NCBI GenBank assembly: GCA_029207755.1
Contig: JARCOQ010000006.1
Coordinates: forward strand, 29,656,522 to 29,720,521
Reading direction: 5' to 3'
Length of the DNA: 64,000 bases
From: Chamaea fasciata
Taxonomy: Eukaryota; Chordata; Aves; Passeriformes; Sylviidae
Below are positions 61,001 to 64,000 of the stretch, in pieces. Position 1 is the stretch's first letter, and every line of letters starts with the position of its first letter. A model generated the notes under the pieces. It had not been told where the DNA came from. It worked only from the letters and a program-made list of their open reading frames with translations, and searched no databases. The position numbers and the translations under genes were made by a program.

Positions 61001-64000
61001 AGTCATGTGATAAGGCCTGATGGGCCCTTTAACAGGAGATAGTCTGGGAGGGGGTTATCTGTGAGTCGTGTGGCAAAGGTGCTGATGGGCCCATTAACAG
61101 AAGATAATCCAGAGTGGGGGAGGCAGGGAGCACTCCCTCACCTGGTTTCAACAGTTCATGAAGATAGTGATAGAATGTACTTCAACCCAGGACGGCTATC
61201 TACTGTGAAGAAGTTCTACTCTATTCCAGTGCCAGGGCCAAGTTATGCATGGTCCCACTACACCCAGCTAAGTATTTTGACTTTTTGGAGGTCCCAGTTC
61301 ATTCTCTTTAGGTTTGCCCGCTGGTTTCCTTGCAGTAGCTTAGTTAGGCATCATCTTTAACAAACTGGAATAAATCCTCTGAAGTTGTCATGTCATTCGT
61401 TTGTTGGCATATGCAGAAAGAATCAGTTTCTGGACTTGGTATGTAAAATATATATAACTTTTCAGAAATATTTGAGACTGTAGGACATATTCTTGCTCTA
61501 AAAAGCAAGCTTTGGCTAGGTTTCACACCATTTACATTATTAGTTTTAGTATTGCTTTTATTTGGAACATAGGAGTTTTTTTAAGTTATATGATTTGTTT
61601 ACAAAACAAACAATAAACCAGATTATGTTTGTGTCTCTATGATTTCAGTATCATTTCAGTTTTCTTCTAGAAATACAAATACCAAAGCAAACCCTTAATT
61701 CATTTTTAAATGTCAGCAGAAGTTATTTTTTGATCCTGTTGTGAAGTCCTACAAGTACTTTTAGGTGTACCACCAGCAATATTTCAAGATATTTTAGATA
61801 CACCAGTAGCAAGGCTGGTATGAGGGAGACTGTGGAAAGCTTTGTAAAGAGGCCAAAGGAACACTCTGAATCCAGAAATATTTAGACATGACTTCCTGTT
61901 TTATCTGAAGTCGCCTGTTGGGCCTTTGTTACATAAAGAGCTGGTTTATACCTGCTGTGAAAAAGCATGCAGCCAGCTTAGATTCAGCATTTCTTTTCTC
62001 CTGGAAGATAGAATTAGGGTTAAGATCAATGTTTGCCTCATTGCTGTGGCAGAGGTTCAGATTCAACAAAGCCAGAGATGAGCCAGAAGTGGTAGGCCCT
62101 GGTTACTTTGTGCAAACCTGTGCAATTATCTCTGTGTTTTTCTCGCAGCCCTCAACTCTGGAATCCTGATGCAGACACACTTGTTCATGCTCAGTTTTCT
62201 GGCTCTCTTGAGTCCAGTAAAATAACTGCTGAAAACACAGCTCTGTCTTGATCAGAGTTAAATCATGAAGTGGTTTGAGTTGGAAAGGACCTTAAAGATC
62301 ATCTAATTTCAACCCCCCTGCCATGGTGTATCTGATTCTGTATGCTAAGTATGATTCAACCATAGACTGTAGGATTAGCCCAGTATAAACATAATTGTTT
62401 AAATAAGAAGGGTTAGCACAGATTTTTTTAATGCTTTGCAACTCTGAAATTTTGAAGACATCTGTGTGTACAAAAGTGACTGTGGCTTCTTGCTGTTTTG
62501 AGATAACAATTCTTAGTAAGATTAGCATTTCAGCCTGGCTTTCATGAAGCCCTAGTTTGATTCAATATTTCCAAGTTACTTCAGTAAAATTGAAGACCAG
62601 TTTGTGTTTCTTCTAGGCAAAAAAAGGTCTCCAGGTGGATGTTTGTTCTTCTGTTGAAGATGTCGATGAGGACAAAGTATGTGGATGCCTTTCAACTCTT
62701 TATTCCTCAAATAATTTCAAAGGTCACTTAGTCTTACTGTTGTCTGTCATAGAATCAAGTATCTGTAAGCTGCCCATTTTCCAGCCTTTAGAAATTTATT
62801 AATATCCTTTCTGTTATTTTCAGCGGTTTATTTTATCAAAGTAACAAAGTAAATTATAATTTCCATCTCTAAGGACAGCTTAAATATTTTTAGCAGTTAA
62901 CATTTTCTTTTTTTTAATGATACGGAATAAGTTGATTTACTTTCCATCTTTGTGAGAAGGTAGATGTTCTGAACTGGGACACATGGTGTTTGAGATCTCA
63001 GAGCCCAAGCCTGGCTGTGCTCTGAGCATGAGATGTTAGTGCTCAGCATTTTTGTCCCTATTCTTTTTAAGTTTCTTTTGAAAACCACTGCTATCACTGG
63101 GGAAGTGTGTTGTGTATGAAGTTTTAAATGGTCTGCTGCAGTGTTCAGCTTTCTCCAGCCAAGGGAATGGTACAGGTAGATACACCAAGTAGAATGTTAA
63201 CTGCTTTCCTAAATGGACATAGGTATAGTAGGTGTGTGTGGGAGTGGAGTCAGTGCTTTCTTCTAGGGCATAGAGCTTCTGTCACACTGCTTTGGAAGTA
63301 AAAGTGGGAGGCTGTACATCACTTGGTATGGTTGCTGTAGTGTAGAAGAGTCCTTTCAAGAATTGGAGCCAAACTCAGGGCTTTACTTGAGGTTTATTAG
63401 GAAGAGCAGAATTTTCTCATTCAGCATATTTAGCAAATTATTCAACAGAGAGACTGATGAGGAGATACTGCTAAAGAAATAAGAAGCTGCAGTCAGGAAT
63501 ATTTTTACCCCTCATTTAGGAGGAGCAGGGAAGTTGCTGGAAGGTAATAATGCAGGTGTGTGTTTTCTTGATAATTACAAATCTAATTTAAAGGATTTTT
63601 TTAACGTAGTATGCTGCTCAAATGTCAACCTTTTCAGATAATGACATACTCAGTAGTTACGAGGTCCTTGAAAGCTGTGTCTGAGCAGTGCCATGGTCTC
63701 TTACAGGAAGTTCCAATGCTTTCCTTTAAGAGTATTGTTCTGCTGTATTCATTTCAAGGCCCTGAGGACTTCTTAAACAGATTTTTGGTAGATACTTTTT
63801 AGCTTCTGAGAAACAACTCCTTTTTGCAGAAACCTTAGTGTAGTCTTTAGACCAGCATGAAATTGCGCAGTATTCCATGCTTTCCTAGGACAAGGATGAG
63901 ACTGAAACTGCTAAACAAGTACTGGACTCAGAGGTGTGTGCTGGCAACGGAGTGCCTGAAAGTACCAGATCTGATGCATCTGATCAAGAGGAAGATGAGG
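30988..64000 (+). CDS. PCM1: PCM1, pericentriolar material 1 (gene-level span, 3' end missing)
   Basis: Large coiled-coil scaffold of centriolar satellites. It carries centrosomal and ciliary proteins (in mammals pericentrin, ninein, centrin, CEP290, BBS4) along microtubules and is needed for normal ciliogenesis. The coding exons read here join in consistent phase with GT/AG borders and follow human PCM1, as I recall it, from its N-terminus to the DETET acidic segment. Including all cassettes the window encodes about 1,888 residues; human PCM1 is 2,024. The C-terminal part, including the LC3/GABARAP-interacting region, is beyond 64,000. No frameshift or stop was seen. Three exons (34,934, 36,265 and 54,783) are multiples of three and phase-matched to their neighbours, so they are probably alternative. 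Residue numbers in exon entries count all cassettes. Confidence 0.96.
31116..31859 (-). mobile_element. ERV LTR insertion with target-site duplication
   Basis: A 734-bp element (31,121-31,854) is flanked by the 5-bp direct repeat GGTGC at 31,116-31,120 and 31,855-31,859. Its ends, CTGTCTTGGTTT and AAACCCAGGAC, are near-perfect inverted repeats. On the minus strand a TATATAAAAAG box lies in the middle. It is clearly related to the LTR at 60,690-61,196 (shared GACAGAGTCAG, AGCATCTCA-type and GGCCCATTAA words). It sits antisense in PCM1, only 33 bp after a coding exon. Confidence 0.75.
32414..32659 (+). CDS. PCM1: PCM1 exon (residues 33-114)
   Basis: Reads [19 protein letters not shown], then [31 protein letters not shown] and DQ. 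These are near-identical to the human N-terminal region. Serine-rich with a basic stretch; phase 0 at both ends. Confidence 0.95.
33790..34062 (+). CDS. PCM1: PCM1 exon (residues 115-205)
   Basis: Starts [20 protein letters not shown] and continues [49 protein letters not shown]. Low-complexity linker of the N-terminal region; phase 0 at both ends. Confidence 0.95.
34588..34758 (+). CDS. PCM1: PCM1 exon, first coiled coil (residues 206-262)
   Basis: Reads [40 protein letters not shown] and [17 protein letters not shown]. It is strongly conserved with human and begins the first coiled-coil segment. Donor GTAAGT; phase 0 at both ends. Confidence 0.95.
34934..35050 (+). CDS. PCM1: PCM1 cassette exon, 39 codons (residues 263-301)
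   Basis: Reads [20 protein letters not shown] then [19 protein letters not shown]. Acidic and serine-rich. I recall the same segment in some human PCM1 isoforms but not in the canonical one. It is a multiple of three and in phase 0, so it can be skipped without a frameshift. Confidence 0.88.
36265..36453 (+). CDS. PCM1: PCM1 candidate cassette exon, 63 codons (residues 302-364)
   Basis: Open across 189 bases between a TATAG acceptor and a GTACAC donor, in phase 0 with both neighbours. Reads [40 protein letters not shown], and [11 protein letters not shown]. It has no counterpart in the canonical human protein as I recall it. Codon use and the length of the open frame support a real exon; inclusion is likely regulated. 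Confidence 0.7.
38400..38577 (+). CDS. PCM1: PCM1 exon, coiled coil (residues 365-424)
   Basis: Reads [40 protein letters not shown] and [19 protein letters not shown]. Dense heptads form the main part of the first coiled coil. It ends one base into a valine codon. Confidence 0.95.
38785..38833. repeat. two-copy direct repeat, 30-bp period
   Basis: GGTTTTTCTCCTACCCAC occurs at 38,785 and 38,815 within the intron downstream of the preceding coiled-coil exon. Confidence 0.85.
39597..39706 (+). CDS. PCM1: PCM1 exon (residues 424-460)
   Basis: Reads [20 protein letters not shown] then [16 protein letters not shown], matching human [20 protein letters not shown]. Acceptor TGCCCAG, donor GTCAGT; the exon ends in phase 0. 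Confidence 0.95.
40140..40350 (+). CDS. PCM1: PCM1 exon, coiled coil (residues 461-531)
   Basis: Reads [40 protein letters not shown] and [20 protein letters not shown]. The serine-rich [11 protein letters not shown] part is the region in which polo-like kinase phosphorylation has been described in mammals; the second half is a coiled coil. It ends one base into a codon. Confidence 0.95.
41572..41770 (+). CDS. PCM1: PCM1 exon with two possible acceptors (residues 531-597)
   Basis: Reads (F)[39 protein letters not shown] and [18 protein letters not shown] second acceptor (TTCAG at 41,582-41,586) would start the exon at 41,587, removing five residues in frame. Both are good AG sites with pyrimidine tracts. 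The donor leaves CA of a glutamine codon. Confidence 0.92.
42085..42261 (+). CDS. PCM1: PCM1 exon, coiled coil and acidic tract (residues 597-656)
   Basis: Reads [20 protein letters not shown] then [13 protein letters not shown] and [20 protein letters not shown]. The first half is a highly conserved coiled coil; the second is an acidic linker. Ends with AG of an arginine codon. Confidence 0.95.
43008..43165 (+). CDS. PCM1: PCM1 exon (residues 656-709)
   Basis: Reads [40 protein letters not shown] and [12 protein letters not shown], matching human NNRDGR...[12 protein letters not shown]. Asparagine-rich linker; ends one base into an aspartate codon. Confidence 0.95.
43384..43598 (+). CDS. 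PCM1: PCM1 exon, acidic then coiled coil (residues 709-780)
   Basis: Reads [40 protein letters not shown] and [20 protein letters not shown]. The [18 protein letters not shown] coiled coil is conserved. Ends in phase 0 with AMVQ. Confidence 0.95.
43599..45215 (+). other. PCM1: PCM1 intron of 1.6 kb, nothing recognised
   Basis: One of the longer PCM1 introns without an identified repeat. Unlike most neighbours it contains non-AT-rich, unique-looking segments (about 44,140-44,660), but no open phase-compatible exon was found. Confidence 0.4.
45216..45367 (+). CDS. PCM1: PCM1 exon (residues 781-831)
   Basis: Reads [40 protein letters not shown] and [10 protein letters not shown]. It aligns with human MVQDDDAAQG...VNEKAR although the middle is divergent. 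Ends with AG of an arginine codon. Confidence 0.93.
45449..45578 (+). CDS. PCM1: PCM1 exon, coiled coil (residues 831-874)
   Basis: Reads [20 protein letters not shown] then [20 protein letters not shown] and PDLQ. Almost identical to human; a strong coiled coil within the region that binds other centrosome proteins in mammals. Confidence 0.96.
46272..46406 (+). CDS. PCM1: PCM1 exon, divergent linker (residues 875-919)
   Basis: Reads [40 protein letters not shown] and PVGNE. It aligns with human SVGNCPTKK...TSTPTVNQ. Threonine- and serine-rich, poorly conserved; phase 0 at both ends. Confidence 0.92.
46859..47049 (+). CDS. PCM1: PCM1 exon, coiled coil (residues 920-983)
   Basis: Reads [40 protein letters not shown] and [35 protein letters not shown] is nearly invariant compared with human. 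Ends with AG of an arginine codon. Confidence 0.95.
47440..48060 (-). mobile_element. CR1 LINE 3' end with residual reverse-transcriptase frame
   Basis: Starts with AATCACAGAATCAACTGGGT, the reversed CR1 3' terminus. On the minus strand a roughly 90-codon frame (48,040-47,768) includes [36 protein letters not shown] and [12 protein letters not shown], the C-terminal end of CR1 ORF2. It is 5'-truncated, antisense to PCM1, and ends about 150 bp before the next coding exon. Confidence 0.93.
48210..48407 (+). CDS. PCM1: PCM1 exon, acidic region (residues 983-1049)
   Basis: Reads [40 protein letters not shown] and [41 protein letters not shown] is conserved. Ends with AG of an arginine codon. Confidence 0.95.
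49300..49522 (+). CDS. PCM1: PCM1 exon, coiled coil (residues 1049-1123)
   Basis: Reads [40 protein letters not shown] and [20 protein letters not shown], then [10 protein letters not shown]. Conserved coiled coil; ends in phase 0. Confidence 0.95.
49644..49789 (+). CDS. PCM1: PCM1 exon (residues 1124-1172)
   Basis: Reads [40 protein letters not shown] and TWQQNNVQ. Nearly identical to the human segment and helical. Ends with AG of an arginine codon. Confidence 0.96.
50713..50903 (+). CDS. PCM1: PCM1 exon, proline-rich (residues 1172-1236)
   Basis: Reads [40 protein letters not shown] and [17 protein letters not shown]. Coiled-coil end followed by a proline-, phenylalanine-rich linker, as in human. 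Donor GTGAGT; ends one base into a glycine codon. Confidence 0.95.
52065..52248 (+). CDS. PCM1: PCM1 exon (residues 1236-1297)
   Basis: Reads [40 protein letters not shown] and [35 protein letters not shown] is invariant relative to human apart from one residue. Confidence 0.95.
52903..53261 (+). CDS. PCM1: PCM1 largest exon in window (residues 1297-1417)
   Basis: Reads [20 protein letters not shown] at its variable start, then [40 protein letters not shown] and [20 protein letters not shown]. The second half is strongly conserved with human and carries a basic [12 protein letters not shown] cluster. Ends one base into a glycine codon. Confidence 0.95.
53856..54014 (+). CDS. PCM1: PCM1 exon (residues 1417-1470)
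   Basis: Reads [40 protein letters not shown] and [13 protein letters not shown]. It matches human CEPC...[18 protein letters not shown]. Ends one base into a codon, allowing either the 57-nt cassette or the exon at 56,017 to follow. Confidence 0.94.
54783..54839 (+). CDS. PCM1: PCM1 cassette exon, 19 codons (residues 1470-1489)
   Basis: Bounded by TTTCCTACAG and GTAATG. It is 57 nt and phase 1 at both ends, so it can be included or skipped. In the splice-determined frame it reads [19 protein letters not shown]; a similar [15 protein letters not shown] segment is, as far as I remember, present in some human isoforms. Another frame is also open, but splice phase excludes it. Confidence 0.78.
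54840..56016 (+). other. PCM1: PCM1 intron, nothing recognised
   Basis: About 1.2 kb of AT-rich intron with no recognised repeat or open phase-compatible exon. Confidence 0.4.
56017..56189 (+). CDS. PCM1: PCM1 exon, start of PCM1 C-terminal domain (residues 1489-1546)
   Basis: Reads [40 protein letters not shown] and [18 protein letters not shown]. Almost identical to human; part of the globular region described by the Pfam PCM1 C-terminal family. Confidence 0.96.
56270..56398 (+). CDS. PCM1: PCM1 exon (residues 1547-1589)
   Basis: Reads [40 protein letters not shown] and TDD. It matches human [29 protein letters not shown]. Donor GTAAGT; phase 0 at both ends. Confidence 0.95.
56978..57098 (+). 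CDS. PCM1: PCM1 exon (residues 1590-1630)
   Basis: Reads [40 protein letters not shown]. The [13 protein letters not shown] end is conserved, the first half is variable. Ends one base into a glycine codon. Confidence 0.95.
57392..57529 (+). CDS. PCM1: PCM1 exon (residues 1630-1676)
   Basis: Reads [20 protein letters not shown] then [20 protein letters not shown] and [28 protein letters not shown] matches human. Ends one base into a glycine codon. Confidence 0.95.
57772..57905 (+). CDS. PCM1: PCM1 exon (residues 1676-1720)
   Basis: Reads [40 protein letters not shown] and [25 protein letters not shown] is invariant compared with human. Ends in phase 0. Confidence 0.96.
58971..59105 (+). CDS. 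PCM1: PCM1 exon, helical domain (residues 1721-1765)
   Basis: Reads [20 protein letters not shown] then [20 protein letters not shown] and GSILQ. One difference from human as I recall it (TSV to TAV). Phase 0 at both ends. Confidence 0.97.
59645..59842 (+). CDS. PCM1: PCM1 exon, helical domain (residues 1766-1831)
   Basis: Reads [60 protein letters not shown] and QSYAKE. Very strongly conserved with human; phase 0 at both ends. Confidence 0.97.
60160..60690 (-). mobile_element. older ERV LTR, main part, interrupted by a second LTR
   Basis: Contains GGCAGCTGAGCCACTCACAG, TTGTGGGTTGAGATAAAGAC, AACAAGGAATTCATTCACCA, GGCAGGCAGATGTTCAGCCA, AAACGCCATCACTTTGGATC and GCTTTATATGCTGAGCATGA, a widespread avian LTR as I recall it. 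On the minus strand the TATA-like box reads ATATAAAGC. Its continuation lies at 61,197-61,250, beyond an inserted second LTR. Confidence 0.72.
60691..61196 (-). mobile_element. ERV LTR inserted into the older LTR
   Basis: Shares GACAGAGTCAGAATACAACC, GGAAGCAGTCCA, the CTCCCTCTGGGCGGAACATC block, GATGGGCCCATTAACAGAAG and the terminal AACCCAGGACGG with the LTR at 31,121-31,854. It contains an internal partial duplication (GGGCCCxTTAACAGxAGATA at about 61,022 and 61,087). Minus-strand orientation; target-site duplication not resolved. Confidence 0.68.
61197..61250 (-). mobile_element. displaced end of the older ERV LTR
   Basis: CTATCTACTGTGAAGAAGTT followed by CTACTCTATTCCAGTGCCAG resembles the minus-strand 5' end of the LTR whose main part ends at 60,690 (GGCTGGGATAGAGTTAATTTTC-type start). 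Confidence 0.6.
62266..62327 (-). mobile_element. short CR1 LINE fragment
   Basis: GTTTGAGTTGGAAAGGACCT followed by TAAAGATCATCTAATTTCAA and CCCCCCTGCCATGG: an unmistakable piece of the CR1 3' end in reverse orientation. Confidence 0.88.
62617..62676 (+). CDS. PCM1: PCM1 exon, 20 codons (residues 1832-1851)
   Basis: Reads [20 protein letters not shown]. It corresponds in length and position to human AKRILEDHGSPAGEIDDEDK but is among the most diverged PCM1 exons here. Phase 0 at both ends. Confidence 0.9.
63889..64000 (+). CDS. PCM1: PCM1 exon, truncated by the window edge (residues 1852-)
   Basis: Acceptor TTTCCTAG, then [37 protein letters not shown]. It matches human DKDETETVKQ...SDISDQEEDEES. 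Acidic; no donor is reached before 64,000. Confidence 0.93.

Overview
This window is nuclear DNA from a bird, almost certainly a passerine. Two vertebrate genes lie head to head: FGL1 (fibrinogen-like 1) on the minus strand at the left and PCM1 (pericentriolar material 1) on the plus strand at the right. This is the order I recall for the human 8p22 segment. The bird assignment rests on several CR1 LINE tails, avian-type retroviral LTRs and, most specifically, a SINE whose head is tRNA-Ile-like and whose tail is CR1-like (the TguSINE1 type described from passerines). No species can be named.

Layout. 1-10.6 kb: FGL1, seven supported or candidate coding exons on the minus strand, running from the signal-peptide exon (10,551-10,616) to the exon ending in the WWFN motif (150-337). 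The last coding exon lies to the left of the window. 10.6-26.6 kb: intergenic, AT-rich, with CR1 fragments, the SINE, a long AAAG microsatellite, a probable solo LTR and a CR1 tail next to the PCM1 promoter. The FGL1 5' untranslated exon(s) could not be located. 26.6-27.7 kb: CpG island and putative PCM1 promoter, holding a palindromic RFX X-box, two inverted ZNF143-like sites and a YY1-like site. 27.1-64.0 kb: PCM1, with 34 coding exons read from the start codon at 30,988 to the window edge, all with GT/AG borders and consistent phases. That is about 1,888 codons if every cassette exon is included; the C-terminal part is off the right edge. Several introns carry LTR and CR1 insertions, including a nested LTR pair at 60.2-61.3 kb.

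The genes are functionally unrelated. FGL1 is a secreted, mainly liver-made fibrinogen-domain protein. PCM1 is the cytoplasmic scaffold of centriolar satellites, needed for centrosome and cilium assembly. I found no previously undescribed gene system. The points most worth a second look are the perfect X-box at a cilium gene promoter, phase-compatible cassette exons in PCM1 (notably one of 63 codons), a candidate extra 54-nt exon in FGL1, and the repeat insertions. Exon calls were made by reading splice sites, frames and recalled human protein sequences; no alignment was run.
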